The notes: generated by a model not told the origin, from the letters alone. Positions 19,549-29,143 are shown, counted from the stretch's first letter. The stretch is DNA of 64,000 nucleotides from Planctomycetota bacterium (GCA_029260825.1 JAJDCM010000132.1:1-64000); one strand, 5' to 3'. Program-made: numbers and translations.

Positions 19549-19681
19549 GGCTTCTCCCTCTTGACTTTGCGCGAGCATGCCCAACGACTGGAGTCGACTC
19601 TGAAATGGGTCATGGAGGCTAGCAGAGAAAGAAGATCCGTTCAAGAGCCCTTGGCAGCGAATCGTTTATGATCGAGCCCGC

Positions 19682-20516
19682 ATGAATCATGCGGTCAGCG
19701 TTTCCGAAAAAAGTAACTCGAATCACTCTGTTGACTCCAATGACGTACAATATCCGGTCCAGGCCTACCATGGCGACAGGTTGTTATCATCACGGAGTTC
19801 CATCATCGAACGCGAAAACCCCATCGACACGATCGTGGCGCTGCAAAAGATCAGCGCGGGCAGCGATGAGGCCAAAGCCGAGCTGATTCCCGTGGTTTAC
19901 TCTGAGCTACGCGGAATCGCCGCAGCCATCTTTCGACGACAGGATTCCGATCATACTCTGCAGCCAACCGCCCTCGCGCACGAGGCCTACCTTCGCCTCG
20001 TGGACCGGGAGGGCGCAAACTGGGAAAGCCGGGCCCATTTTCTCGCGGTTGCGGCAAAAGCAATGCGACAAATCCTCATCAACCATGCCCGGGACAAGAT
20101 CGCTGCAAAACGAGGGGGAGAAGGATGGAAGAAGGTAACCCTCGACCATATCCTTGCCTCTGTCGACCCCGATCCAATCGACGCCTTGGCGTTTGAAGAT
20201 GCTCTCTCTCGACTCGCCGGACTCAGCGAAAGACAGGCAAACGTCGTAGAGCATCGAATCTAATGAGCCACTGGCGGAAGCCAATTTCGCCAGCCATCGC
20301 ACAGTCCACGACGGAGGATTTGTCGCCGGAATGCACTTTAATCTCCATGAGAACACACCGGAACGGGAGAAGTTCCTCCTTGATCTTGTTGCCGGTCGGG
20401 TGAGAGAGCTCCGTCTCGTGACATCTCCCTCAAGAGACATCGCGCTCAAGGAGCCGGACATGGACCGCTACTGGGGAGGAAAACTATCAGCGACGATTCC
20501 GGTGGAGTTGAAGTAA
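19682..20516 (+). pseudogene. Broken ECF-type sigma factor (TIGR02999-like), region 4 frameshifted
   Basis: The first frame (19682-20263, 193 aa) has an intact region 2 (DHTLQPTALAHEAYLRL, HFLAVAAKAMRQILINHAR) after an unusual 55-residue N-terminal extension, then ends at ERQANVVEHRI and TAA-TGA. In the next frame, from 20262, reads NEPLAEANFASHRTVHDGG, which aligns without gaps to the helix-turn-helix of the intact sigma factor at 44540-45115 (EKETADILGVSERTVRGDW). Between the two blocks the intact protein has six residues (18 nt) where this one has four nucleotides. A net loss of 14 bases therefore broke the gene. The second frame runs to 20516 with unrecognised sequence. Without region 4 the product should not bind -35 promoter elements. 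Confidence 0.75.
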
Positions 20517-20526
20517 GCCTCTCAAG

Positions 20527-20555
20527 TTGACGAACCTGGGAATAACAATTATCAT
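20527..20555 (+). promoter_or_regulatory. Sigma70-type promoter for the 20579 gene
   Basis: TTGACG (20527-20532), a 17-base spacer, then TATCAT (20550-20555). The predicted start of transcription is just before AGGAG at 20566-20570, giving a very short leader to the ATG at 20579. Confidence 0.5.
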
Positions 20556-20578
20556 GCTCTTTCTCAGGAGCAGTTCTC

Positions 20579-21127
20579 ATGGGCGTGAAGGAACATGACG
20601 CGGCGAGTCCCCATTCGACATTGAGCGAAAAGGCAGCCGTGCGTAGGTCGGAAGCACGCCAAAGATCGATCCGCCGACTCGTGCGGTTTGGTGGCGGTAC
20701 AGTGGCGCTCATTCTGATCCTGGGTTGGATCGTCTTTGAAGTCTTCAAACCGCCCCCCTTGATGCCAGAAATGGAACGTTTCATTTCGCAATGGAACATC
20801 GACCCCGAGCTCGCAATTCAGGAATTCAAACACGAGCGTGCGACCGTCAACTGGTCAAGGCTTCGAGCCTCCCTTGAAAACTATACGGGAAGCGCTTCTC
20901 CCCTGATCGATCTGCCAGATCTGAGAAACGCCATCGACACCGGAGAAACCAGAGTGAACCTGGCCTTGATCCCACGCTTCGGGAACTTCCGGGTGATGGG
21001 GAGAGCATATTTCCCGTTTCAGGACGCCTCCCACTGTCGACTTCGAGCATGGTTCCGCTACGAGCTCCTTGGAGATTGGGAACTCTGGCATCTCCAGGTT
21101 CTTTACGGCGGCGTCCCCCCGCAATAA
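20579..21127 (+). CDS. Small single-pass membrane protein, unknown function
   Basis: 182 aa. A charged N-terminal 35 residues precede one membrane segment (VALILILGWIVFEVF, about 43-57), then an approximately 120-residue periplasmic or extracellular domain ending VLYGGVPPQ. I recognise no family. Good AGGAG ribosome site and its own promoter-like sequence. It converges with the DUF5694 gene with a 26-base gap. The location after a broken sigma factor suggests it may once have been its membrane partner, but that is speculation. Confidence 0.6.
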   Translation: MGVKEHDAASPHSTLSEKAAVRRSEARQRSIRRLVRFGGGTVALILILGWIVFEVFKPPPLMPEMERFISQWNIDPELAIQEFKHERATVNWSRLRASLENYTGSASPLIDLPDLRNAIDTGETRVNLALIPRFGNFRVMGRAYFPFQDASHCRLRAWFRYELLGDWELWHLQVLYGGVPPQ

Positions 21128-21153
21128 CGGCAAGACGGTTCCGCTGACCTCTC

Positions 21154-21966
21154 CTACTTCTCGGGTAGAAAACCGAGGGGCGAGACATTCTGGTGGTCCG
21201 GATGATGCTTGACGAAATCGACGAGAAGGCTCTTGTGTCCGGATCCATAGATGACGAGAACTCGTTCATCCTCGTCTTCAATGAGCCTCAGAATGTTGGC
21301 AAAAATCAAGGCATTGCGCCGATACCAATCGGCTAGAAGCTTGGCTCCCGTCGGGTTTTTCGCCGTCCCTGCCTCGGCCAGGACGACATAAAACTCCTGA
21401 CCATCAAATTCCGGGTCATTGTGGGCTCGAAGACTTCTGGCGATGGAGATTTTTGGCCCCTGAATCTCTCCAATCTTCTTTCGAATTTTCTCGATATCCT
21501 GCCCCATACGGGCGACGAGTTTCTCCTGCCCGGCCCTTCCCGCTCCTTCGAAGACCGAATCGAAGTCCAGATCAAGCTTCTCATCGACGCCATAGAGCCG
21601 TTCATGGCCAAGTTGTTTGGCGAGGCGCATGCCGATCTGATCATGTTCATTCCGACTCAAACTGTAATCGCCGGCCTTGTAGGATCGGTACTTCGAGTTG
21701 AAACCGCGATCTTGGCGAGACGGGTATTCGAGAAGAATCTTGGTTGGCTTGAAACGAGCAAGGGCATCCACAACAGCCGCGATCTCTGCCTGACGCTTCG
21801 CCGCAAGCACGTCATCGATCTCGGTGTTCACCAGATCGAGTCCCGGATTGGCGAAGTGAAACGTGCCCAGAACCATCACATCCGCAGCTCGTAAAGGCGA
21901 TGCCCCAACAAGAGAAAAGCCAACGAGAAAGAGAGCCAAAAAACAAACTTGTTGGATGCGGTTCAT
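21154..21966 (-). CDS. Secreted DUF5694-type protein
   Basis: 270 aa from the ATG at 21966 (MNRIQQVC), which begins a clean signal peptide; the frame extends 28 codons upstream without one. The mature protein opens VMVLGTFHFANPGLDLVN and contains KPTKILLEYP, YGVDEKLDLDF and VIYGSGHKSLLVDF, the recurring blocks of DUF5694 proteins, distantly similar to TraB/TIKI-type hydrolases (conserved GTFHF and GxGH). Probably periplasmic. Single gene between two convergent or divergent neighbours. Confidence 0.75.
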   Translation of the reverse strand: MNRIQQVCFLALFLVGFSLVGASPLRAADVMVLGTFHFANPGLDLVNTEIDDVLAAKRQAEIAAVVDALARFKPTKILLEYPSRQDRGFNSKYRSYKAGDYSLSRNEHDQIGMRLAKQLGHERLYGVDEKLDLDFDSVFEGAGRAGQEKLVARMGQDIEKIRKKIGEIQGPKISIARSLRAHNDPEFDGQEFYVVLAEAGTAKNPTGAKLLADWYRRNALIFANILRLIEDEDERVLVIYGSGHKSLLVDFVKHHPDHQNVSPLGFLPEK

Positions 21967-22092
21967 GGCAAGCCTTTGAAATGAGGGGAAGAGACTGACA
22001 AGAAACATTCGCCCGATGCTATTCTCCATGGAGGGAGATCGAAGTTCCAAGGATACGAGGGAGTAAGCGAATCACCCGACGGACTTTCCCGC

Positions 22093-22098
22093 TATAAT
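22093..22098 (+). promoter_or_regulatory. Consensus -10 box upstream of the aminotransferase
   Basis: A perfect TATAAT 70 bases before the ATG at 22168, but no good -35 hexamer at 16-18 bases upstream. If real, it may need an activator. Confidence 0.35.
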
Positions 22099-22167
22099 AC
22101 AGGAAACTTCAAGACCCAGACTCAAAGACCGGAAACGATCGAATCCGGTCCACCTAGGAGATCGACA

Positions 22168-23418
22168 ATGAACCGCAGAGATTTCCTCATGGCCGGACTC
22201 TCCGGTTCCGCTGCGTTGCCGGTTCTGGCCCAGGCAGCCATCTCTACCGAAGCCAAGAAACCAATAGCCTTCTCTCACTCCACCATTCGTTCCCTCTTTC
22301 CTCGACTCAAGGAGGAAACCTATCTCAACTCAGCTGGCATGATGCCCCTTGGAGACTTCTCAAGGGAGGGGCTGGATCGATACCTCGATTGGCAGGCAAG
22401 AGGAGGCGGCGATGGGCGCGAAGAATATCGACAGGAGACGCTTGCGGACGTCCGCTCTCTCTTTGCTCGGTTGATCGGAGCAAAAACCAGGGAGATCGGT
22501 CTTGTCCACTGTACAAAAGCTGGAGAGCAGGTAGTCCTTGATTCGGTAACCGGATTGAACGAAGGCGGGAACCTCGTCACCAACGATCTACACTTTTCCG
22601 GTTCGCTCCACAATCTTGTCGGACTACGACGCGCCGGAACGGACGTTCGCATCGTGCGGTCGAAGGATTTCACCGTCGATGTGGGAAAAATGGAGAAGGC
22701 GATCGACGAGAAAACAAGGGTGGTCTCCGTGACTCTGGTTTCCAACGTGAACGGACATGTCGAGGACATCAAGAAGATCTCGAAGATCGCCCACGCTCAC
22801 GGCGCTCTTGTGTACGCCGACATCATCCAGGCTGCGGGAATCGTCCCGATTGACGTGCACGACCTCGGGATCGACGTTGCTGCCTGCTCCTGTTACAAAT
22901 GGCTCTGTGGTGTGTACGGGACCGGGTTCTTGTTCGTGAGGGAAGAGCTCCAGGGCGCTGAAGTCTCGGATCGGCTTTTTCCCGGCTACGTCCGCCCCAA
23001 CTATCCTCCCTGGGTGAGCAAGGCCGATCCTACTCGAGATGAATTTGGCTTCCGTCAGCCAACCGATGCCCGTCGGTACCAGCCCGGCCATATCAGTTAT
23101 CTCGGATATTGCGCAGCCTACGAAGGACTGCGGTTTCTTGAAAAAGTCGGAATCCAGCGGGCGCTCAACCATTCCGTCTCTCTCAATCGTCGACTCCTCG
23201 AAAAAATCGATAAAAAACGATATCCCTGCATCTCGCCCCATCCGGAAAAGTCCCCGATTGTCTCCTTCCTCCTGGAAAACGAGGAGGCCGTCAGGCCTAT
23301 TCTGAAGAAGGAACACATCGTGGTTTCCCTGGGCAACGGGAGGCTTCGAGTGTCTCCGGCAATCTTCAACGAAGAAGGAGACATCGACCGGTTGGTCGAA
23401 GCCCTGGATAGAGCCTGA
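22168..23418 (+). CDS. Tat-exported class V aminotransferase (cysteine desulfurase/isopenicillin epimerase-like)
   Basis: 416 aa. The start NRRDFLMAGLSGSAALPVLAQ is a twin-arginine signal, so the folded PLP enzyme is probably exported. Class V fold landmarks: TYLNSAGMMPLG near 52, EIGLVHCTKAGEQVVLDSV, HAHGALVYADIIQAAGIVPIDV with the PLP-contacting Asp, and CSCYKWLCGVYGTGFLF with the Schiff-base Lys (near 242). The substrate cannot be told from sequence. Cysteine desulfurases are its relatives, but no catalytic Cys loop is evident. Export of a PLP enzyme of this class is less common than a cytosolic location. Confidence 0.85.
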   Translation: MNRRDFLMAGLSGSAALPVLAQAAISTEAKKPIAFSHSTIRSLFPRLKEETYLNSAGMMPLGDFSREGLDRYLDWQARGGGDGREEYRQETLADVRSLFARLIGAKTREIGLVHCTKAGEQVVLDSVTGLNEGGNLVTNDLHFSGSLHNLVGLRRAGTDVRIVRSKDFTVDVGKMEKAIDEKTRVVSVTLVSNVNGHVEDIKKISKIAHAHGALVYADIIQAAGIVPIDVHDLGIDVAACSCYKWLCGVYGTGFLFVREELQGAEVSDRLFPGYVRPNYPPWVSKADPTRDEFGFRQPTDARRYQPGHISYLGYCAAYEGLRFLEKVGIQRALNHSVSLNRRLLEKIDKKRYPCISPHPEKSPIVSFLLENEEAVRPILKKEHIVVSLGNGRLRVSPAIFNEEGDIDRLVEALDRA

Positions 23419-23521
23419 TCCGGTGTTTACTTCGGCCTCTCCTCGAAAACAAGGAAGCTTCCTGGAGCAGCCTGCAATGAGCGGGTTTGCTCATCGGGAT
23501 AACCCCACATTGCGACAGGAA

Positions 23522-24976
23522 TCAAACCTGCTTGTGTTTCCAGCCCCCCCTCTTGTACAGGATGAACGCAACCGTAGCGAGCACTGATTCCGCCCCCGCA
23601 ACCGACCAGAAGACCCCTTCTGGCCCAAGCCCAACAACGCGGGCCAGGACCCACGCCATGGGAATCTGTAGCACCCAGAAGCAAAACAAATTGATCCAGG
23701 TAGGAGTCATGGTGTCACCTGCCCCGTTAAAGGACTGGATGAGAACCATACCCCATGCATAGAAAATGTAGCCGTAGCTGATGATTCGGAGGCTTGAAAT
23801 TCCGACCGAAGCGATCGCCTCATCCTGAGTAAATACCCCTACGATCGGCCGGGCGAAGAGCACGAACAAAACGGTCACCAGTCCAAGAAAAGCCATATTG
23901 TAGAGTCCGGTGAACCAGACCGCCTTCTCTGCCCGATCCGGCCGTTTTGCCCCAAGATTCTGCCCGACCAGCGTGGCCGCCGCGTTCGAAAGACCCCAGC
24001 TCGGCAAGAGCGCAAACATGATGATGCGAATCGAGATCGTATAGCCTGCAAGAGCATTGCTGCCATAAATCGAGACGATGCGCATCAGGGCAACCCAGCT
24101 CGCTGTTGCGACAAGAAACTGCCCGATCCCGCCAAGAGAGAGCCGGACCAATCGCACCATCACTCCTACGTTCCATCGCCATGCATCCCCCAGGATCGTG
24201 ATATGACCACCTTGCCTACGCATGGCCCAGAACTGATAGAGAACACCGGTCCCTCTGCCGATCGTGGTCGCGACCGCGGCTCCCGTCACTCCCATCTCGG
24301 GAAAGGGGCCAACACCGAAGATAAGACAGGGATCGAGAACGATATTGATGATATTGGCAATCCATAGACTGCGCATCGCGACCGCTGCATCTCCCGCCCC
24401 TCGGAACACCGCGTTGTTGAGGAAGATAAGCATGATCACGATGTTGAAGCCGAGCATCACCCGGGTATAGCCAGCCCCGGCATCAACCGTTTCAGCGCTC
24501 GCACCCATCAAACCAAGGAGTTCCCGGGCATAGAAAAAGCAAGGCGCCCCGATCAAGACAGCCAGGAAAATCCCAAGATAGATCGCTTGAGCTCCGACGG
24601 AAGCGGCCTTCGAAGGCTCCTTCTCACCAATCCGTCGAGCGACAGTAGCGGTTGTTGCCATGCTGAGGCCGATGGCCACTGCGTAAAGGATAGTGAGCAT
24701 CGATTCGGTCAAGCCGACGGTGGCGACAGCCTCTGCCCCGAGTCTTGACACAAAAAAGATGTCACAAACCGCAAAAACCGACTCCATGGCCATCTCAAGA
24801 ACCATCGGAACGGCAAGGAGCAGGATGGCATGCCTGAGTGGGACCGCGGTAAGGTCATGCTGTCCTCCCCGGAGAGATTGGAGTACAAGACTCCACAGTC
24901 CCCGAATTCCCTTCTTGGGAGGGGGTCCTGGCGAAGGGTCAGAATCGGGGGAATTCATAAAATCACTTGAGGTCAT
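23522..24976 (-). CDS. MATE family multidrug/toxin exporter
   Basis: 484 aa with about twelve membrane helices. Landmarks include PLRHAILLLAVPMVLEMAMESV (TM1), VATVGLTESMLTILYAVAIGLSMATTATVARRIGEK (TM2), FRGAGDAAVAMR and FNGAGDTMTPTWINL, all characteristic of MatE domains. Exports cationic compounds using Na+ or H+. A Pro/Ser-rich cytosolic N-terminal 45 residues precede the first helix. Start at ATG 24976 with GGGAG about 10 bases upstream. It converges with the aminotransferase gene. Confidence 0.92.
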   Translation of the reverse strand: MTSSDFMNSPDSDPSPGPPPKKGIRGLWSLVLQSLRGGQHDLTAVPLRHAILLLAVPMVLEMAMESVFAVCDIFFVSRLGAEAVATVGLTESMLTILYAVAIGLSMATTATVARRIGEKEPSKAASVGAQAIYLGIFLAVLIGAPCFFYARELLGLMGASAETVDAGAGYTRVMLGFNIVIMLIFLNNAVFRGAGDAAVAMRSLWIANIINIVLDPCLIFGVGPFPEMGVTGAAVATTIGRGTGVLYQFWAMRRQGGHITILGDAWRWNVGVMVRLVRLSLGGIGQFLVATASWVALMRIVSIYGSNALAGYTISIRIIMFALLPSWGLSNAAATLVGQNLGAKRPDRAEKAVWFTGLYNMAFLGLVTVLFVLFARPIVGVFTQDEAIASVGISSLRIISYGYIFYAWGMVLIQSFNGAGDTMTPTWINLFCFWVLQIPMAWVLARVVGLGPEGVFWSVAGAESVLATVAFILYKRGGWKHKQV

Positions 24977-25311
24977 GCGAAACGGTCTCCCTGCTTAGGA
25001 GAAATAGATGGAGGAGTCTGCTACCGGGGAAATCGAATCGAAATCAAGGCCAGAACTCTTCCGGGGGAAGACTGGTAATCCTTGAGCGACTGGATACGGC
25101 CGCAGGAGACGGCGAAGCAATGCGAAGGCTCCAAAAAAGGAGCCCCGAAAAGCTACGCGGCAGGTTTGATCTTTGTGTTTCGCATGATTCACCCGAGGGA
25201 TGCGTCAAGTTCTCGCAAAGGAGAAGCTTTGACGGGACGCCCGAGAGGTTACTTTGACCGGCAGGGGAATGCAAGCAAAGCTTTGCTCTCCCCCTGCCAT
25301 GTTCAGTCCGA
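24977..25311. other. 335-base gap with an inverted repeat
   Basis: No gene seen. GGCAGGGG (25260-25267) pairs with CCCCTGCC (25291-25298) around an inner AGCAAAGCTTTGCT palindrome, just past the stop of the 25312-26337 gene. It may stabilise or end that transcript, although no T-tract follows. The left end must contain the MATE gene promoter. Confidence 0.45.
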
Positions 25312-26337
25312 CTAGCGTCGAGTCCGATACCACCGATCCGAGTTTGCCTCGGCCATTTCAACCCTGGCCTTGAAGGACCTTGCGGTCGAACTGGATGTAT
25401 CCAGCGAAAGCGCCCGATCCGCGTAGTCTCTCGCATTCTTCAGGGAGCCACGAGCAAGATCAACGCTTCCGGCATTGATCCAGGCTTCGACTGCGTCCTG
25501 GGTCAGAGCAGTATGGGCTCGCTTGATCTCGACAAGCACAGCTTCGTCGTCGCCGTACTTTTTCTGAAGTCCGTCGCACTTCTTCAGCAGGGATTCAAAC
25601 GTCTTCGCTGCCGTCTCGAACATCTTTACTTGCTTGGAGCCTCCCTTTTCTTTGAGGCCATCGATGTTGAGTTTGCGAGCTTTTTCGTACGCCTTTCGAA
25701 GGGGTTTCACTTCCTTCTCGAGGGCCTCGTTTGCCTTGCTCTCAGATTTGGCGGCAGCATCAACTGCTGCTTGATGTTGCTTTTCATCGGCCTCGGCGAC
25801 CTTCCCCTCGATCTTGTCAATAAGCTGGCCAGCTTTCTTGCTCGATGGAGTCTCAGAAAACTCGGTCAGCACTACCGATGCGTACCGTTCGGCATTCTCA
25901 AGATCGCCGTCAGCGAAATACTTTCGGGCCGAATCAAGAACCTTCTTGGCCACTCCATCAATGAGACCGGGCATCTTGAGCGTCTTCTCAACGAGTGCTG
26001 CGTCAAGGGCTCGCGCCTTGTCAGCTTGACCTTTGGCCCGGGAAAACAGACCGTTCTCCGCACAAAACTTGGCAAGCATGAGATGGTTCTGAGCGGTCTT
26101 CTCCATGGCGCTATTTCGGATGCTGTAGAACGAATGGGGGTCCATGTCTCGCGAGTGGAGCTTGATGGTCCCCGACGCTTTCTTCTCCGAGAACCGCACC
26201 GTCACCGAGTTCTCCGTGCTTTCAAGAATTTCAACTTCGTGGATGCGCCCGTTGCGGAGAGCGACTTCCTCGGCCGTCAACTCGCCTGCGACAAAAAGGC
26301 TGATCAGCAGAGCGAAAAGGGTCAAGAGACGAGACAT
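25312..26337 (-). CDS. Secreted coiled-coil/TPR-like protein, unknown function
   Basis: 341 aa, signal peptide to about residue 22. An N-terminal beta segment (LRNGRIHEVEILE...TVRFS, about 25-65) resembles SH3-like domains found in exported planctomycete proteins. After that the protein is almost wholly helical, Lys/Glu/Ala-rich, with heptad-like stretches (about 170-245) and a degenerate TPR near the end (ARDYADRALSLD). Good GGAGC ribosome site. No enzyme motif. Probably a periplasmic scaffold. Confidence 0.6.
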   Translation of the reverse strand: MSRLLTLFALLISLFVAGELTAEEVALRNGRIHEVEILESTENSVTVRFSEKKASGTIKLHSRDMDPHSFYSIRNSAMEKTAQNHLMLAKFCAENGLFSRAKGQADKARALDAALVEKTLKMPGLIDGVAKKVLDSARKYFADGDLENAERYASVVLTEFSETPSSKKAGQLIDKIEGKVAEADEKQHQAAVDAAAKSESKANEALEKEVKPLRKAYEKARKLNIDGLKEKGGSKQVKMFETAAKTFESLLKKCDGLQKKYGDDEAVLVEIKRAHTALTQDAVEAWINAGSVDLARGSLKNARDYADRALSLDTSSSTARSFKARVEMAEANSDRWYRTRR

Positions 26338-26458
26338 AGCAGTTGCTCCTTCTTCTTCCAGGTTAATTCAGATTAGAATCCACTATTGTAGTGAAAAAGC
26401 TCAGGACAGGGAACTACGAAGTGACCTGCCTCCCTGTTCCATGAGAATCGAGGCTCTG

Positions 26459-27265
26459 ATGAGAATGGGAGCCGACAGACCGGAAAAACGGGAGAGCCAG
26501 AGAGTGACCAGAGAGACGACAGCCCAAAAACCGCTCTGGATGACAAATCAGAGGATCCTCTACCCCCTCATTCTTTTCTGGATCCTTCTTTCTTTCGTTC
26601 TGAACCCGCTTATTTCGGAGACGGGCTGGGGAAAATGGCTGCTGATCGGGATCTCTCTTGCCGTCCTGGGAACCGGCTTCCTGACCATTACCCACCGTCG
26701 GAAAGGCCGCGTTTTCGCTCTCCTTTTACTTCTGGCAACGTTCGGCCTTCGACTGCTAAGTGGTGAGAACCTGTCGAACTTCGAGGCAGCCGGCGAGATC
26801 ACCGGAGCAGTCCTTCTGGTCTTTCTTGGCGGCTACATCCTGGTGGATATTTTTGGGCATCCCAGGGTCAATCTGACCACGGTTTGCGGAGCACTCTGCG
26901 TCTATCTGTTTATCGGTTCCACATGGACCGGCCTCTATACCGCGATCTGCATCTGGGAAGAAGAGCCTTCTTTTCGCGGCCTATCAGAGCCCGTGGATCC
27001 AACCGGAAAAAAGATCGGCACCAAGGATTTGAGAGAAGAGCTCCAGTACTTCAGCATGGTGACTCTGACAAGTCTCGGCTACGGAGACATCGTTCCAACG
27101 CGTCCCATTTCCCGCTCTCTCGCTTTCGTGGAGGCCATCCTCGGCCAGCTCTATCTTGTCGTTCTGGTTTCTCGCCTCGTCAGTCTTTACGGCAAGGAAC
27201 AAGGGGGAGAGAGGCAATCAAGGGAAACCGAGAGCGGGTCTGACACGTCCGATCAAAACCGATAG
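26459..27265 (+). CDS. Potassium channel family membrane protein
   Basis: 268 aa from the ATG at 26459, chosen for GAGG five bases upstream; ATGs at 26441 and 26540 are alternatives, and the frame upstream of 26441 overlaps the divergent gene. About six hydrophobic helices. The pore loop reads SMVTLTSLGYGDIVPTR, the K+ selectivity filter (T-x-x-GYGD) of PF07885 channels, between the last two helices. It should conduct K+ across the inner membrane; no RCK/TrkA domain is attached. Its 3' end overlaps the convergent beta-barrel gene by 13 bases. Confidence 0.85.
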   Translation: MRMGADRPEKRESQRVTRETTAQKPLWMTNQRILYPLILFWILLSFVLNPLISETGWGKWLLIGISLAVLGTGFLTITHRRKGRVFALLLLLATFGLRLLSGENLSNFEAAGEITGAVLLVFLGGYILVDIFGHPRVNLTTVCGALCVYLFIGSTWTGLYTAICIWEEEPSFRGLSEPVDPTGKKIGTKDLREELQYFSMVTLTSLGYGDIVPTRPISRSLAFVEAILGQLYLVVLVSRLVSLYGKEQGGERQSRETESGSDTSDQNR

Positions 27266-28218
27266 GCAAGGCCGAGCAGAGGACCGTGAGTGAGAAGATC
27301 GTACTCGAACTTGTTGGCGCCACTTCCTCGGTCATAGTCAATGTCGAGAGCTCGGTAGCCGAGGCTGACAAAGAGGCTAGATGAGATGTCATAGTGCAAG
27401 GTCGCTGCCAGCTGCCAGCTGAGGTCCGATGCGGTTCCAATACCGAATCCACCGACATCCCCACGGAGTGAGAGGGACAACGAGTCGGCAAGAGGAGCTT
27501 GGACCCGCATCCCGACGAACGGATCGAACCAGTCATATCCAGCGTCTCCGTCCCGGGAGGCGGGCCCGAGCTGCACATCAACGTCCAGCTCAAGTTCGAC
27601 CCAGCGAACTCCTCCGATGACCTCAAAGTACACCGGATGGGGATGTTCGGTCGTACCAAGGTCAACTTCCCCCAGCCCATAACCAGCACCGAGCTCGAGG
27701 ATCGTCTCTTCGATCTCTACCTCAATTTCTCCGGATGAGATCTTCGACTCATCGGCAAGCCGAAGGTAGACCCCATCGAAGAAGAACGAAAAGTCCCCCG
27801 ACTGAACCTCGACGTGTCCCATGAGACCCGCTTCGAGCTCACTGAGAAGATCAATGACATCAGAAAAAGCCAGGTTCACATCGCTTGACACACCCCGGGC
27901 GGTCACGTCGCCATCCATCATGGGCAACCACAAATAGAGGGCCGCAAACGCCGAATATCGGGGGGAATCCTCGTCCGGAGAATTCCCCATCTCTTGCATC
28001 TCCGGCTCCTGGAGGTTCAGAGAACCAAGAGCACCATGAGGATTAAGGGGCCCAAAAACATCGGCTTCGAACAAGGTCGAAAATCGAGCTTCTTCCATCG
28101 ACGGAGAAAAGCCCTTTCTTTGAGCCATAGCAACGCCGGGAATCAGTCCGGCGAGAATGACCGAAATTGCTATCGACAGCGGGAAAACCCGACAAAGCGG
28201 TCCTGCGCCCCTGTGCAT
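27253..28218 (-). CDS. Outer-membrane beta-barrel-like protein
   Basis: 321 aa from ATG 28218, which has GGAGA six bases upstream; ATG 28224 is an alternative. Signal peptide ending AMAQ. Strand-like alternation runs through residues about 80-321, and the chain ends LLGLAYRF with terminal Phe. LGYRALDIDYDRGSG near the end parallels GGYRWIGIDYEF in the protein at 18646-19548, so the two are probably paralogues. Likely an outer-membrane porin-like protein of unknown cargo. Confidence 0.65.
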   Translation of the reverse strand: MHRGAGPLCRVFPLSIAISVILAGLIPGVAMAQRKGFSPSMEEARFSTLFEADVFGPLNPHGALGSLNLQEPEMQEMGNSPDEDSPRYSAFAALYLWLPMMDGDVTARGVSSDVNLAFSDVIDLLSELEAGLMGHVEVQSGDFSFFFDGVYLRLADESKISSGEIEVEIEETILELGAGYGLGEVDLGTTEHPHPVYFEVIGGVRWVELELDVDVQLGPASRDGDAGYDWFDPFVGMRVQAPLADSLSLSLRGDVGGFGIGTASDLSWQLAATLHYDISSSLFVSLGYRALDIDYDRGSGANKFEYDLLTHGPLLGLAYRF

Positions 28219-28224
28219 TTTCAT

Positions 28225-28567
28225 TCTCCGAATCGTAAGCGACTTGTTTATTGAAGGCTCCCGTCCTCAAGGAATCGCCGGAGATTCTCCTGCTGCTTGG
28301 GAAGGGACCGTCGAGGATGGAGATCAAGTAGGCCTGTGCCTGGTGGCAAGATGTTACCCCTCGGTGGTGCCGATAACCACATTTTCTTCCGTGACAAATA
28401 TTTCACTCCCTGAGGGCCGCCACCCAACTTCCATCGGCTCTACCCTTGATCGAATTGCCCACATTGTGTACGTCTTGATTCAGAACGGTTCAGTGGGTCG
28501 GTTACGTTATGTGCGGAACTCTTGAATCACGCCACAGTTTCAATGCTCAGAATGAGGAGACGGCCGA
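28225..28567. other. 343-base divergent intergenic region
   Basis: No gene supported; the open frames here lack ribosome sites and family features. It must contain promoters for both flanking genes, but no clear -35/-10 pair is visible. GAGGAG at 28554-28559 serves the next gene. Confidence 0.35.
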
Positions 28568-29089
28568 GTGAGAAGATCCATGACTTTCGTAGGGAAATTG
28601 CCGTGCGCGGCTCTATTACTCCTGCTGGTGTCCCTGGGAGGATGTCAGCTGATCGACCCCATTGAAGTCGACCACACTTTCGGTGATGCGGTCCCTCTGG
28701 ACGGATTCGGATCATCTTACGGCTGGTTGAACCCGACACCTCACGAGACGGGGGATCCCATGATCGACAATCCCGATCTACACAAAACACTTCGGTCCTG
28801 CGCCAGAGCCAAACTCAAGAAGAAGGGGTACACCCTGAATCAAGGTACGCCTGACTTCCTGATCGGCTATGAAATCGGCCGTCGCCCAGGATTCGAGAAG
28901 GCAGAAGTCGGGGTAAAACCGATCGAAGAAGGTGCCATCGCCATGCGAGCAGTGACTCCGAGCAATAGCCTGTTGTGGCACGCAGTTGCCCGAGCCAAAA
29001 TCCTTCACGACAATCCGCCCAAGAAGAAAAAAGACCGATTGGAACGGTCTGTGAACCTACTCCTTGGAACATTCCCGGACGCGGACTGA
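28568..29089 (+). CDS. DUF4136-type lipoprotein
   Basis: 173 aa from a GTG start, placed by GAGGAG eight bases upstream; the ATG at 28580 would be 20 bases from it. Signal with lipobox VSLGGC. The mature part follows DUF4136 layout: a Y/F-x-W start (SSYGWLNP), then a helix KTLRSCARAKLKKKGYTL and GTPDFLIGYEI. These small lipoproteins are widespread in the cell envelope and their role is not settled. Followed 55 bases later by the M48 protease gene on the same strand. Confidence 0.75.
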   Translation: MRRSMTFVGKLPCAALLLLLVSLGGCQLIDPIEVDHTFGDAVPLDGFGSSYGWLNPTPHETGDPMIDNPDLHKTLRSCARAKLKKKGYTLNQGTPDFLIGYEIGRRPGFEKAEVGVKPIEEGAIAMRAVTPSNSLLWHAVARAKILHDNPPKKKKDRLERSVNLLLGTFPDAD

Positions 29090-29143
29090 ATTCTGTAACT
29101 CGCATTGACGACTCCACACCCAGCAAAGCACGAGGTCAATCTC

